Shown here piece after piece: positions 1 through 8,556 of a stretch of DNA of 44,931 nucleotides. The notes under the pieces were generated by a model. That model was not told the DNA's origin. It searched no databases and saw only the letters and a program-made list of their open reading frames with translations. A program made the position numbers and the translations under genes. The stretch is from assembly GCA_902617645.1 (NCBI GenBank), contig CACMXM010000003.1:1-44931 (forward strand). Direction: 5' to 3'. The number at the start of each line of letters is the position of its first letter. Position 1 is the first letter of the stretch. This stretch comes from an uncultured Pelagibacteraceae bacterium. GTDB lineage: Bacteria > Pseudomonadota > Alphaproteobacteria > Pelagibacterales > Pelagibacteraceae.

Positions 1-500
1 ATTAAAATTGCAAATGATACTGGCATAATGAAAGCTGCGATATTACCTGACATTTGGCCTGGGGATAAAGAAGTTCCAACCATTAAAATTATTCCTGAAA
101 TTGCCAAAATAATTGAAACTAAAGTTAATTTTGAGACTTTTTCCTTCAGGAATAAATACCCAAATATTGCCAAAAATATTGTTTGGGTTTGAATTATGAA
201 ATTTGTGTTTGCAACAGTGGTATTATACATGGCAAAAACATATCCACAAAAACCAGTAGATAATATTAATCCACCTATTAATCCTGGAATTCCAGAACTA
301 ACAAAAGCAGTAAAAACTTTTTTTCTATATGTCAGTATTAAAAAAATACTAACAACTAATATAAAAAAAATTGATCTCCAAAACAAAATTTGCCACAAAT
401 TTGCACCTTGAAATGATTTAACAATAAGCCCTCCAAAACTAAGACTTAAAGCTCCAAAAAAAACCAAAAGTGGACCAGGTAATTTAGATATAATATTCAT
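1..500 (-). CDS. EamA/DMT-family permease, 3'-truncated by the window edge
   Basis: The start codon (ATG at 500) and 166 codons are visible; the C-terminal part lies beyond base 1. The translation begins MNIISKLPGPLLVFFGALSL and continues as alternating hydrophobic segments (about residues 8-25, 33-53, 63-85, 95-115, 121-140). It contains the FWRSIFF stretch after the second segment and NFIIQTQTIFLAIFGYLFLKE, both typical of the first EamA repeat in drug/metabolite transporters. Full-length members usually have ten membrane segments and about 280-300 residues. Its ATG shares one base with the pxpC stop (TAATG), so it is probably translated with the pxpCB genes. A link to import or export of 5-oxoproline or a related acid is inference from context only; DMT substrates cannot be read from sequence. 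Confidence 0.85.
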   Translation of the reverse strand, partial: MNIISKLPGPLLVFFGALSLSFGGLIVKSFQGANLWQILFWRSIFFILVVSIFLILTYRKKVFTAFVSSGIPGLIGGLILSTGFCGYVFAMYNTTVANTNFIIQTQTIFLAIFGYLFLKEKVSKLTLVSIILAISGIILMVGTSLSPGQMSGNIAAFIMPVSFAIL

Positions 501-1444
501 TATATTTGACTTAAAAGATTTTCAGTTTCCATTTGATATAATTTATAGAGTTTTTCTGCTTCTTTTAATTCAATTAATTCAAATTTAATTTTTTTACCTG
601 GGGGTGTTTGTACCAATCTATCATAATCAGCACTTATAACTGCACCAATTTTTGGGTATCCTCCAATAGTTCCATGATCAGACAACATGATAATTGGATT
701 ACCATCTGCTGGAACTTGGATTACACCTTTGATTAGACCCTCTGATCTAATATTTGTTTCCTTCAAATTTTTAATTTTGGGCCCTTCAAGTCTCATGCCC
801 ATACGATCAGAAAGCTTTGTAACCAAAAATTCTTTAGAGGTTAATTCTGTTATTGATTGTTCAAAAAAATAATCAAAATTAGTTCCTTTCAATATTCTTA
901 TATATTCAATTTTTGAATTCATATATTTAAGACTTTTATTGGTATGCATATCTTTAAAATCATTAATAAAAAATTTTTCATCTTTTTGAATTTTTTTTCC
1001 ATTGTTTGCACCAACATTTGATCTTACATAAGTAGAAAAGCTTTCAAAATTTTTTTTAAGATCAAAACCACCACTGACTGCAAAATATCCATAAACTGAA
1101 TTATTAGTTGATATAATATCTACTTCATCATTTTTTGATAAATTATAATTTTTATAGCAATCACCAGTCATTAATTTTCCATTTTTTTTAATATTAAATT
1201 TAATATCACCTGATATAGCGAAATTTATATTTCCATCCTCAATTTTTATCAGTGGTCCTTGATAAGCAAATTCAATAACAGCCTCATTATGTTTATTTCC
1301 GACCAATTTATTTGCTATTAAATAATTTCTTTTGTCCATGGCACCACTAAAAGGTAAGCCTATATGGTAAAAATTATTCCTTCCTAAATCTTGAAAAGTT
1401 GAATTTATACCTTCTCTCAAAACTAAAATTTTATTCTTTTTCAT
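500..1444 (-). CDS. pxpC: 5-oxoprolinase subunit C (biotin-dependent carboxyltransferase-like, KipA family)
   Basis: PxpC works with PxpA and PxpB to hydrolyse 5-oxoproline (pyroglutamate) to glutamate with ATP. The protein starts MKKNKILVLREG, contains HIGLPFSGAMDKRNYLIANK early and AISGDIKF, and near the C-terminus has SEGLIKGVIQVPADGNPIIM and IGGYPKIGAVISADYDRLVQ, the signature region of allophanate hydrolase subunit 2/KipA proteins. The frame is open back to 1495, but I chose the ATG at 1444. It follows the usual N-terminus of the family and leaves a 14-bp overlap with the end of pxpB, consistent with translational coupling. Length 314 residues, normal for the family. Confidence 0.9.
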   Translation of the reverse strand: MKKNKILVLREGINSTFQDLGRNNFYHIGLPFSGAMDKRNYLIANKLVGNKHNEAVIEFAYQGPLIKIEDGNINFAISGDIKFNIKKNGKLMTGDCYKNYNLSKNDEVDIISTNNSVYGYFAVSGGFDLKKNFESFSTYVRSNVGANNGKKIQKDEKFFINDFKDMHTNKSLKYMNSKIEYIRILKGTNFDYFFEQSITELTSKEFLVTKLSDRMGMRLEGPKIKNLKETNIRSEGLIKGVIQVPADGNPIIMLSDHGTIGGYPKIGAVISADYDRLVQTPPGKKIKFELIELKEAEKLYKLYQMETENLLSQI

Positions 1445-2114
1445 TAAGTTTGATGTATTCTTTTTTATTAATTTCGTAAAATAACACCCTATCACCGGGA
1501 TTAATTAATATTGGTTGTTTCTCATTTTTTTGATCAAAAATTTTAATTGGAGTAATTCCTAAAATATTCCAGCCACCAGGACTTTCAAAAGTGTAGATGT
1601 TTGTAAACTGTTCTGTAATGCCAACGGCTCCTTTTGGAACTTTAACTCTTGGTGTTTCTAGTCTTTCTAGTCTAATTTTTTTATCGATATCCCCTAAGAA
1701 AGGCATTCCAGCAATAAAGCCTGTCATATAACAGAAATACTCTTTATTTAGATAATTTTCTAAAATTTCTTTTTTTGTTAAATTTAATTTCAATGAAAGC
1801 CTTTCTATATCAAGGGCAAATTCATCATCACAACAAGTTGGTATTTTGATAATTTTTTGATCCTGCCTTATATAACTTTCAGAAATTTCGATGTCCTCAA
1901 TTTTTTTTTTAAGCTCTGTAAAATTTACCACATTTAAGTCAAATGAGATTATTAGTTTATTATAGGAAGGAGTTAAATTGGTTATTCCGTCAATATTTTT
2001 TTTATTAATATTTTCAAAATATTTTATTACTTTTATATTTGTTTTCTGATCAACATCATTTCCAAAATCACAATATAGTGCTGCATCGCCAAGATTTGAT
2101 ATATTTTTAATCAT
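1431..2114 (-). CDS. pxpB: 5-oxoprolinase subunit B (KipI-like)
   Basis: Second component of the PxpABC 5-oxoprolinase. The 227-residue protein opens with NLGDAALYCDFGN, as expected for KipI/allophanate hydrolase subunit 1 proteins. It carries the family motifs YMTGFIAGMPFLGDID (about residues 129-145), TPRVKVPKGAVGITEQ and FESPGGWNILGITPI, and ends with NPGDRVLFYEI. It is transcribed away from pxpA; the ATG at 2114 nearly abuts the pxpA reading frame, so promoters for the two directions must lie within each other's 5' coding region. It overlaps pxpC by 14 bp. Confidence 0.9.
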   Translation of the reverse strand: MIKNISNLGDAALYCDFGNDVDQKTNIKVIKYFENINKKNIDGITNLTPSYNKLIISFDLNVVNFTELKKKIEDIEISESYIRQDQKIIKIPTCCDDEFALDIERLSLKLNLTKKEILENYLNKEYFCYMTGFIAGMPFLGDIDKKIRLERLETPRVKVPKGAVGITEQFTNIYTFESPGGWNILGITPIKIFDQKNEKQPILINPGDRVLFYEINKKEYIKLNEKE

Positions 2115-2142
2115 GACATGTTATACTTTATCAATGGATAGT

Positions 2143-2916
2143 ATGGAAATTAATATTAATTGTGATTTAGGAGAAAAATCCAAACTTCACTCAAACATCA
2201 ATGATCCAAAATTGTTAGAAATTGTTAATTCAGCAAATATAGCATGTGGTTATCATGCTGGTGATCGTGAAACTATGAGTAGTACTATTTTAATTTCAAA
2301 GAAAAATGAAGTAAGTATTGGCGCACATCCATCTTTTAATGATCCTGAAAATTTCGGTAGAAAAAGACTTAATCTTTCTCAGAACGAAATTGAAAAATTA
2401 ATTAAAGACCAATATGAAATACTTCAAAGTATTGCTGAAAAATATAATGAAAATGTAACTCATATAAAGCCACATGGAGCCTTAAATAATATGGCTTGTG
2501 AGGATATAAATTTAGCAACTATGCTTGCTAATATAATTTATAAAATAAACAAAGAATTAATTTATCTCGTTCCCACAGGTTCCAAAATGGAGTTAGCAGC
2601 AAAAAAATTAAACATGAAAATTGCTTGTGAGATTTTTGCTGATCGAAATTACGAAGATGATGGTAATTTAGTTTCTAGATCCAAACCAAATGCATTAATA
2701 ATAGATCCTAATATTGCAAAAAAACATGTTTTATCTATGGTCAAAAACCAATCTATTAATTGTTATTCAGGTAAACAAATTCCTTGTGAAATAGATTCTG
2801 TATGTATCCACGGTGATAATGAAAGCTCTTTAAATACAGCAAAAGTAATAAAAGAAGAGCTTTTAAAAAATAAATTAAACTTAAAAGCTCTTAACCAAAT
2901 GAAAAAATTTAAATAA
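2143..2916 (+). CDS. pxpA: 5-oxoprolinase subunit A (LamB/YcsF family)
   Basis: Third 5-oxoprolinase subunit, the ring-opening LamB/YcsF component. Family motifs are plain: INCDLGEKS at the start, NIACGYHAGDRETM (about 35-48), IGAHPSFNDPENFGRK, THIKPHGALNNMA, and CEIFADRNYEDDGNLVSRS followed near the end by VCIHGDN. The frame is open from an ATG at 2113 that overlaps the pxpB start. I prefer the ATG at 2143, because family members begin only a few residues before the NCDLGE motif; 2134 is the alternative. Length 257 residues, normal. The stop shares a base with the next gene (TAATG). Having pxpA divergent from pxpBC is less common than a single operon. Confidence 0.9.
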   Translation: MEININCDLGEKSKLHSNINDPKLLEIVNSANIACGYHAGDRETMSSTILISKKNEVSIGAHPSFNDPENFGRKRLNLSQNEIEKLIKDQYEILQSIAEKYNENVTHIKPHGALNNMACEDINLATMLANIIYKINKELIYLVPTGSKMELAAKKLNMKIACEIFADRNYEDDGNLVSRSKPNALIIDPNIAKKHVLSMVKNQSINCYSGKQIPCEIDSVCIHGDNESSLNTAKVIKEELLKNKLNLKALNQMKKFK

Positions 2917-3401
2917 TGAAAAATCTAAAATTAATACTTTTATTTTTATTTGTAATTTCAACAACATTTAAAACCCACGCATACGATGGCCACGAGGAAA
3001 ATTTGGGTAGAGAAGGTCCTCCTCCAGCAGGACAATACAAACTAGGTTTTAAAGAACTAGAAAGAGCAATTAAAACAGAAAAAAAAGGTAAAATAAAAAA
3101 AGCTAAAATAAAATTTGAAAAAGCCTTGGATCACTTTTTAAAAGCAAATGCTAAAGATCCTGCAAATCCTGACATACTAAACTATTTAGGTTTATGCAGT
3201 GAAAAACTAGGATTTGATGAAAATGCTGAAATTTATTATCTTTTAGGTTTAGAATTAAATGATCAGCATAATAGTATTAAGTATAATCTGGGAGTTTTTT
3301 ACAAAAACCAGAATAGAATAAATGAAACAAATGAAATACTTAATTCGCTTAAAAATTGTGGATGTAATGAATACGAAAACTTAAAAATGCTTATAAATTA
3401 A
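2916..3401 (+). CDS. Secreted small TPR protein with Cys-containing tail (paralogue of the next gene)
   Basis: A 161-residue protein with an N-terminal hydrophobic signal (LKLILLFLFVISTTF, then HAYDGHEEN), so probably periplasmic. After a lysine-rich helix come two TPR-like units (about residues 70-103 and 104-137) containing NPDILNYLGLCSEKLG and NAEIYYLLGLELN. It ends in NCGCNEYENLKMLI. I recall short alphaproteobacterial TPR proteins ending in a similar Cys-x-Cys/EY-x-x-L-K tail; that is memory, not a search. It is translationally coupled to pxpA (TAATG) and closely resembles the protein at 3477-4016. No catalytic residues are recognisable, and the function is unknown; a scaffold or chaperone role is only a guess. 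Confidence 0.85.
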   Translation: MKNLKLILLFLFVISTTFKTHAYDGHEENLGREGPPPAGQYKLGFKELERAIKTEKKGKIKKAKIKFEKALDHFLKANAKDPANPDILNYLGLCSEKLGFDENAEIYYLLGLELNDQHNSIKYNLGVFYKNQNRINETNEILNSLKNCGCNEYENLKMLIN

Positions 3402-3442
3402 TTAAAATAAAGTGTTAAATTGTCCCCTAATTAAAAAGATAG

Positions 3443-3470
3443 TTGTCTAAAAGACTTTAATTCCTATATT
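3443..3470 (+). promoter_or_regulatory. Candidate sigma70-type promoter of the second TPR gene
   Basis: TTGTCT (3443-3448) and TATATT (3465-3470) are separated by 16 bp. The -10 box ends only 6 nt before the ATG at 3477, so transcription would begin at or next to the start codon and the message would be nearly leaderless. No Shine-Dalgarno sequence is visible. In DNA this AT-rich, chance matches are common. Confidence 0.4.
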
Positions 3471-3476
3471 GCAATT

Positions 3477-4016
3477 ATGTTTAAAAAAATTAGTGTAATA
3501 ATCATCTTCATTTTATTTTCAACTGTATCAGCTTTTTCTGCTGGAGGTGAACAATCTGATGGTGGCAATGAAGGAAGTATTTCTAAATATGATAAAGGTC
3601 ATAAACTTGTTTTGTCAGGCAAGTATTGGGAAAAAAAAGCAGAAAAGTTTTTTAAAAAAGGCAATACAACCAAGGCAGAGAAAAATTTAGCTAAAGCAGA
3701 AAAGAAATACAAGAGAGCTTTTGAGTTATTTTTAGAGTCTAATAAAGAAAAGCCGAAAAATGCAGATACACTTAATTATTTAGGATTTACAAGCAGAAAA
3801 CTAGGTAACTTTACTGAAGCTGAAAAATATTATTTATCTGGTTTAAAAATAAAGCCAAATCATAAAAGAATTAATCAATATCTTGGTGAACTTTACCTGA
3901 ATACAAACAGAAAAGATAAGGCAATTGAGCAATTAACTATTTTAGAAAGTTGTAATTGCAAAGAATACGATCAACTCAAAGAAATAATTGACGGAAAAAG
4001 GATTTCAAAGTATTAA
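3477..4016 (+). CDS. Secreted small TPR protein, paralogue of the preceding gene
   Basis: A 179-residue protein with a signal peptide (FKKISVIIIFILFSTVSAFS, likely cut near SAFSA-GG). A Gly-rich stretch and a long lysine-rich helix (about residues 40-85) precede TPR-like units holding NADTLNYLGFTSRKLGNFTE and EKYYLSGLKIKPNHKRI. The tail CNCKEYDQLKEII matches the CGCNEYENLKMLI tail of the gene at 2916-3401. The LNYLG and YYL-GL positions also match, so the two are old tandem duplicates. It has its own candidate promoter just upstream, so it may be expressed independently of pxpA. Function unknown. Confidence 0.85.
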   Translation: MFKKISVIIIFILFSTVSAFSAGGEQSDGGNEGSISKYDKGHKLVLSGKYWEKKAEKFFKKGNTTKAEKNLAKAEKKYKRAFELFLESNKEKPKNADTLNYLGFTSRKLGNFTEAEKYYLSGLKIKPNHKRINQYLGELYLNTNRKDKAIEQLTILESCNCKEYDQLKEIIDGKRISKY

Positions 4017-4071
4017 TAAATTTTTCCTGCTAAAGATTGGAAAACATTAATATTTTAAAATATAAATCGCC

Positions 4072-4683
4072 TTGATAGAAGAAATTGTAATACTAACCCA
4101 AATTATTTTTATTGATATAATTTTAGCTGCGGATAATGCAATAATAATAGGATTAATAGCCGCTAACTTTGTACCAAAAAACAGAAGGCAAATAATACTT
4201 TGGGGTGTTGCAGGAGCATTAGTATTCAAAGTAGTTTTTGCTTTATTCGCTACATATTTATTTAAATTTTATTTTATTAAAATTCTCGGAGGTTTATTGT
4301 TAATTTGGATTGTTTATGATCTTAAAAAAGACTTATTTGAAATAAAAAAAGTTAAGTCACCTACAAAAAAATCAAAAGAACCGTCTTATATTCAAAGCGT
4401 ATATAAAGTTTTATTTGCAGATATAACTATTAGTTTTGATAACGTTATTGGTGTGGTTGGCGCATCAAAAGGACATTTTGGCTTTATGATATTTGGATTA
4501 GTTTTATCTGTAATTCTAACTGGTGCTCTTGCTACCGTTCTTGCTAATTATATTCAGAAACATTTATGGATTGCTTACGTGGGTTTAGGTTTTATTTTGT
4601 TAGTTGCCCTTCAACTTGTTATAGGCGGATTAGTAGATTTAGAAATATTATCGATCAACGAAAACTTTAAAAAATATTTCTAA
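4072..4683 (+). CDS. TerC/YjbE-family integral membrane protein
   Basis: A polytopic membrane protein of 203 residues with about seven hydrophobic segments. The two TerC hallmarks are present: IDIILAADNAIIIGL (about 14-28) and FADITISFDNVIGVVG (about 119-134), each with the acidic D-x4-(A/S)-x-DN pattern thought to bind a metal ion. A charged cytoplasmic loop (DLKKDLFEIKKVK) lies between the halves. TerC relatives include tellurite-resistance proteins, Alx and manganese exporters; the size fits the short YjbE subgroup. Manganese efflux or metal loading of exported proteins is the likely role, inferred from relatives. The start is a TTG at 4072: an in-frame TAA at 4063 leaves no upstream alternative. 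The 3' end overlaps panB by 4 bp on the opposite strand. Confidence 0.85.
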   Translation: MIEEIVILTQIIFIDIILAADNAIIIGLIAANFVPKNRRQIILWGVAGALVFKVVFALFATYLFKFYFIKILGGLLLIWIVYDLKKDLFEIKKVKSPTKKSKEPSYIQSVYKVLFADITISFDNVIGVVGASKGHFGFMIFGLVLSVILTGALATVLANYIQKHLWIAYVGLGFILLVALQLVIGGLVDLEILSINENFKKYF

Positions 4684-5456
4684 TAAGAATATTTTTTTGT
4701 AGGATATTTTTTTGATTTAACCTCAGATTTAAATTTTGACACTGCTGTATTTATAATTTTTTTTATATTTACATATTTTTTAACAAACTTGATTTTAGCA
4801 TCTGTTAAACCTAAAATATCATCCGTTACTAAAACTTGCCCATCACAATGAACAGAAGCTCCGATACCTATAGTTGGAATTTTTAATAAATTAGAAATTT
4901 TTTTTGAAATATCACTATAAGTACATTCTAAAACTATTGCAAACACTCCACTATTCTCCAAAGCTTTAGCGTCTTTAAATAGTTTATTTCTCTCTTTTTC
5001 AGTTTTACCTACTGATTTAAATTTACCTTTAATAGTCTGCGGTGTTAGCCCTATGTGGCCCATTACAGGAATTTTATTTTTTACTAGGTGACGAACTATA
5101 TGTTGTACTCTAACTCCGCCTTCTACTTTAACTGCGTCGCACTTTGTTTCTCTCATTGCAAGCTTTGAATTTTTGAGCGCCTCAGATTTATTTCTATATG
5201 TATTATAAGGCATATCAATTACGAGAAGGCTTTTTTTTACACCCATCCTTACACTTTTTGTGTGCTCTAACATCATTTTAAGATTAACTTTTCTTGTTGT
5301 ATTATAATTGTAAAGCACTGACCCTAAAGAATCGCCAACCAGAACAATATCTGCATGATTGTCTACTATTTCCGCAATATTTTTAGAGTAAGCGGTAAGA
5401 CACACAATTTTAGATTTATTTTTTTTGTTTATAATTTTTTTAATTTTGTTATTCAT
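4680..5456 (-). CDS. panB: 3-methyl-2-oxobutanoate hydroxymethyltransferase
   Basis: First committed step of pantothenate synthesis: 2-oxoisovalerate plus 5,10-methylene-THF gives ketopantoate. Recognised by VCLTAYS near the start, ADIVLVGDSLGSVLYNYNTT (metal-binding Asp region), MPYNTYRNKSEAL, AVKVEGG, IPVMGHIGLTPQTI and TIGIGASVHCDGQVLVTDDI with LGLTD. Length 258 residues, normal. The start is the ATG at 5456, sharing one base with the guaA stop (TGATG), so panB is coupled to guaA. An in-frame GTG one codon upstream is the alternative. panC is not nearby. Confidence 0.93.
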   Translation of the reverse strand: MNNKIKKIINKKNKSKIVCLTAYSKNIAEIVDNHADIVLVGDSLGSVLYNYNTTRKVNLKMMLEHTKSVRMGVKKSLLVIDMPYNTYRNKSEALKNSKLAMRETKCDAVKVEGGVRVQHIVRHLVKNKIPVMGHIGLTPQTIKGKFKSVGKTEKERNKLFKDAKALENSGVFAIVLECTYSDISKKISNLLKIPTIGIGASVHCDGQVLVTDDILGLTDAKIKFVKKYVNIKKIINTAVSKFKSEVKSKKYPTKKYSY

Positions 5457-7018
5457 CACTCCAACTCTATGGTGCTTGGTGGTTTAGATGTTATGTCATA
5501 AACAACTCTATTTATACCTTTAATATCATTTATTATTTTATTTGAAACAATCTGCATAAATTCTTTGTTAAAATCAAAGGTATCGGCAGTCATACCATCT
5601 TCTGAAGTAATTGCTCTTAACAAACACATATACTCATAAGTCCTATTATCTCCCATAACTCCAACAGTCTTGACTGGCAACAAAGCAGCGTAGGCTTGCC
5701 AGATCTTGTCGTATAATTTGAAATTTTTTAGTGAGTTTATAAAAATATCATCGGCATCCTTTAAAATCCTGATTTTATCTTTAGTTATTTCTCCAGGCAT
5801 ACGGATTGCTAATCCTGGCCCTGGAAAAGGATGTCTTAATACGATTTCTTTTGATAATTTAAGCTCTAAGCCTAATTTTCTAACTTCATCTTTAAATAAT
5901 AGTTTCAATGGCTCAACTAATTTTAATTTCATTTTTTTTGGCAGGCCGCCAACATTATGGTGAGATTTTATTTTAGAAGTCTGGCTTCCTGTTACTGACT
6001 TACTTTCAATTAAATCTGGATAAAGCGTTCCTTGTGCTAAATATTTAACGTTTTTAATTTTTTTTGCATATCTCTCAAATATTTTAATAAATAAATTTCC
6101 AATTATTTTTCTTTTCTTTTCTGGATCTGAAACTTTACTTAGTTTCCTTAAAAAAAGATTTTTAGCATCTACGTAAATAAGATTTATCTTAAATTTACGT
6201 CTAAAAGTTTTAACGACTTGGATTTCCTCATTTTTTCTTAACAAACCCGTATTTACAAAAATACATGTCAGTTTTTTTCCTATTGCATTATGAATCAGCT
6301 TTGCAACAACACTACTATCAACTCCTCCTGAAAGAGCACATATTACTTTGGAATTGCTCACAATGCTTTTCACATCTTCTATAAGGATTTTTTTTTGATT
6401 TTTAGAAGACCAGTTTTTTTTTGTTTTACAGATTTTAAAAATAAAGTTTTTTAATATTATTTTTCCTCTTTCTGTATGAGTTACTTCTGGATGAAATTGT
6501 ATCCCATAAAGTTTTTTAGTAGAATTTTCAATAATTGAAAATTTTGAGGTTTCAGTTTTTGCGATAACTTTAAACCCTTTTGCTAACTTTGTTACTTCGT
6601 CTGCGTGGCTCATCCAAACTTTGTTTAAACCGTTTTGATTGAAAAAGTTTTGGGTTAGCTTACTTTTATTTATTCTTTTTAATTTTGCTAAACCAAATTC
6701 TCTGTGTTTTGCTTTTTTGACTTTTCCCCCTAATTCTTTAGATATCACTTGGTGACCAAAACAAATTCCTAATATTGGAATACTCCATTCAAATAATTCT
6801 CTTCTGAACTTTACTTTTTTAGATTGATAAACATTTAATGGACCGCCAGATAAAATTATTCCTTTTATTTTAGATTTATTTAGTTTCAAATTCATTTTTT
6901 TATGACTAATTATTTCTGAATAAACGCCTAGTTCTCTAATTCTTCTAGCTATAAGTTGTGTAAATTGTGAACCAAAATCAATAATTAAAATCTTATTTAA
7001 ATTATTGTTAAGATCCAT
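5456..7018 (-). CDS. guaA: GMP synthase (glutamine-hydrolysing)
   Basis: Converts XMP to GMP using glutamine and ATP. The class I amidotransferase domain comes first: [17 protein letters not shown], the nucleophile elbow ILGICFGHQ (Cys) and the His-Glu pair in [12 protein letters not shown]. The ATP pyrophosphatase domain follows with P-loop [10 protein letters not shown], then the dimerisation domain with [20 protein letters not shown] and the C-terminal [13 protein letters not shown]-like end (here [11 protein letters not shown]). The chosen ATG at 7018 gives 520 residues, close to the normal 525; a TTG four codons upstream is less likely. It overlaps the upstream TPR gene by 11 bp and panB by one base. 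guaB lies two genes upstream, so purine steps are grouped. Confidence 0.96.
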   Translation of the reverse strand: MDLNNNLNKILIIDFGSQFTQLIARRIRELGVYSEIISHKKMNLKLNKSKIKGIILSGGPLNVYQSKKVKFRRELFEWSIPILGICFGHQVISKELGGKVKKAKHREFGLAKLKRINKSKLTQNFFNQNGLNKVWMSHADEVTKLAKGFKVIAKTETSKFSIIENSTKKLYGIQFHPEVTHTERGKIILKNFIFKICKTKKNWSSKNQKKILIEDVKSIVSNSKVICALSGGVDSSVVAKLIHNAIGKKLTCIFVNTGLLRKNEEIQVVKTFRRKFKINLIYVDAKNLFLRKLSKVSDPEKKRKIIGNLFIKIFERYAKKIKNVKYLAQGTLYPDLIESKSVTGSQTSKIKSHHNVGGLPKKMKLKLVEPLKLLFKDEVRKLGLELKLSKEIVLRHPFPGPGLAIRMPGEITKDKIRILKDADDIFINSLKNFKLYDKIWQAYAALLPVKTVGVMGDNRTYEYMCLLRAITSEDGMTADTFDFNKEFMQIVSNKIINDIKGINRVVYDITSKPPSTIELE

Positions 7019-7454
7019 TTTTTGGTTCAATATCTGCTAACGATTTTTCAATATTTTCTAATTTTTTACAAAGATTTTTACAAATTGAGGAAAAATTTTC
7101 TTTAAGTTCTTTAACTTTGGAATAATTCGATTTTTTAAGCTCATAGTTAATTAATAGATGCATTGCTTCCTCATTTCTAGGATCTAATAATAAAGTAGTA
7201 TTTAAATTCTTAATTTCCTCTTTTTCATTTTCTTCATTTTTATAAATTTTTGCTAAAAATAAATAAGATTCTGCATCTTTTGGATTAAAAACAATATTTC
7301 TTTGAAATAAAAATTTAGAATCCTCATATTTTTTTTGATCAAATTTCTGTTTAGCTTCATTAAAGAAATTTTCAGATAAAGAGTGATTGCTTATAAAAAA
7401 AATAGCAATAATCGTCATCAATAGACTAAATATTTTAGAACTAATATTTTTCAT
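7008..7454 (-). CDS. Small exported or membrane-anchored TPR protein between guaB and guaA
   Basis: About 148 residues. The N-terminus has a hydrophobic signal/anchor ([20 protein letters not shown]), then two TPR-like helix pairs: [19 protein letters not shown] with [18 protein letters not shown], and [19 protein letters not shown]. The C-terminal part is a charged helix with two cysteines ([10 protein letters not shown]). The ATG at 7454 overlaps guaB by 14 bp; the ATG at 7469 is possible. The stop overlaps guaA by 11 bp, so it is translated within the purine operon. Nothing in it suggests purine metabolism; TPR domains mediate protein contacts. Function unknown. Confidence 0.8.
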   Translation of the reverse strand: MKNISSKIFSLLMTIIAIFFISNHSLSENFFNEAKQKFDQKKYEDSKFLFQRNIVFNPKDAESYLFLAKIYKNEENEKEEIKNLNTTLLLDPRNEEAMHLLINYELKKSNYSKVKELKENFSSICKNLCKKLENIEKSLADIEPKNGS

Positions 7455-8517
7455 CTTTTTTAATTTCATCTATATTATGTACCATACTTTCATAAAATCC
7501 TGCCTTTGTAATTTTTACAAATTTAGGTTTATTTCTTAGGTTTAAAACTTTTTTAGATCCAAGATATCCCATTGAAGATTTTAGTCCTCCAATTAGTTTA
7601 AAAATTATTTTATCTACTGGACCTTTATATTTAACAAAACCCTCAACCCCTTCTGGTACATATTTAGATTTATCTTTTTGCTTTAATTGAAAATATCTGT
7701 CAGCAGAACCCTTATTCATTGCTCCTATTGAGCCCATACCTCTAAAAACTTTATAAGTTTTTCCATTTTTTTTAAGAATTTTCCCTGGTGCCTCATTTGT
7801 ACCAGCAAAAAGTGAACCGATCATTACCGCATCAGCACCAGCTGCTAGTGCTTTAGCTATATCACCTGAAAATTTTATACCTCCATCAGCAATAATTTTT
7901 ACTTTTTTATTTTTTAAACCTTTTTTCACATTGATAATTGCACTTAATTGAGGAACACCTATTCCTGCGACAAGTCGAGTTGTACAAATCGAGCCTGGAC
8001 CGATCCCAACTTTAATTAAATCTACACCAAGATTTGCCAAAAAGTTTGCAGCTTCAGATGTAGCTATATTACCTGCACATAACAGTGTTTTTTTATGTTT
8101 ATATTTTTTAATTGTTTTAATTATTTGTTTAACTTTTTTGGTATGTCCATGAGCAGTATCTACAACAATCAAATCAATTTTTTCTTTAATTATTGCTAAG
8201 GCTCTTTTTGATTCTAAATCTCCAGCACCAACTGCAGCTCCAACTTTAAGATTTTTAGATTTAACTTTTCTAATTTCCTTTATCTGTTTATCAATTGTAA
8301 AATTTCTATGTATTACTCCTATTCCACCTGCTTTAGCTAAAGCTACGGCCATCTTAGATTCTGTTACAGTGTCCATTGCTGAGGACAATAAAGGAATATT
8401 AATCTTATAATCGTTTCTTAAGTAAGTAGATGTATCAACTTGCGATGGTAGGATTTCTGAGTACTTGGGGGCTAGAGTAACGTCATCGAAAGTAAGTGCT
8501 TCTTTAATAGGATCCAT
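7441..8517 (-). CDS. guaB: IMP dehydrogenase lacking the CBS (Bateman) domains
   Basis: Oxidises IMP to XMP, the committed step to GMP. Catalytic parts are complete: [28 protein letters not shown], the active-site loop [11 protein letters not shown] (Cys178), [28 protein letters not shown] and the flap Arg-Tyr pair in SADRYFQ with VPEGVEG. The protein has only 358 residues against about 487 for typical bacterial [25 protein letters not shown] runs straight into [10 protein letters not shown] (about residues 70-99), exactly where about 120 residues of paired CBS domains normally sit. This is a clean in-frame loss, so allosteric control by purine nucleotides through those domains is presumably absent. 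A TATATA element lies about 6-8 nt before the ATG. Confidence 0.95.
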   Translation of the reverse strand: MDPIKEALTFDDVTLAPKYSEILPSQVDTSTYLRNDYKINIPLLSSAMDTVTESKMAVALAKAGGIGVIHRNFTIDKQIKEIRKVKSKNLKVGAAVGAGDLESKRALAIIKEKIDLIVVDTAHGHTKKVKQIIKTIKKYKHKKTLLCAGNIATSEAANFLANLGVDLIKVGIGPGSICTTRLVAGIGVPQLSAIINVKKGLKNKKVKIIADGGIKFSGDIAKALAAGADAVMIGSLFAGTNEAPGKILKKNGKTYKVFRGMGSIGAMNKGSADRYFQLKQKDKSKYVPEGVEGFVKYKGPVDKIIFKLIGGLKSSMGYLGSKKVLNLRNKPKFVKITKAGFYESMVHNIDEIKKDEKY

Positions 8518-8556
8518 AATCCTATATATACGATTCTTAAAAAAATAAAAGAGGAC

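Noticed and set aside
196-411. Open frame of 71 codons on the plus strand
   Set aside because: It is the shadow of the DMT permease, whose minus-strand frame is open over the entire stretch and encodes clear membrane segments.
2096-2127. TTGATA and TATACT as a pxpA promoter
   Set aside because: The spacer is about 20 bp, too long for a normal sigma70 promoter.
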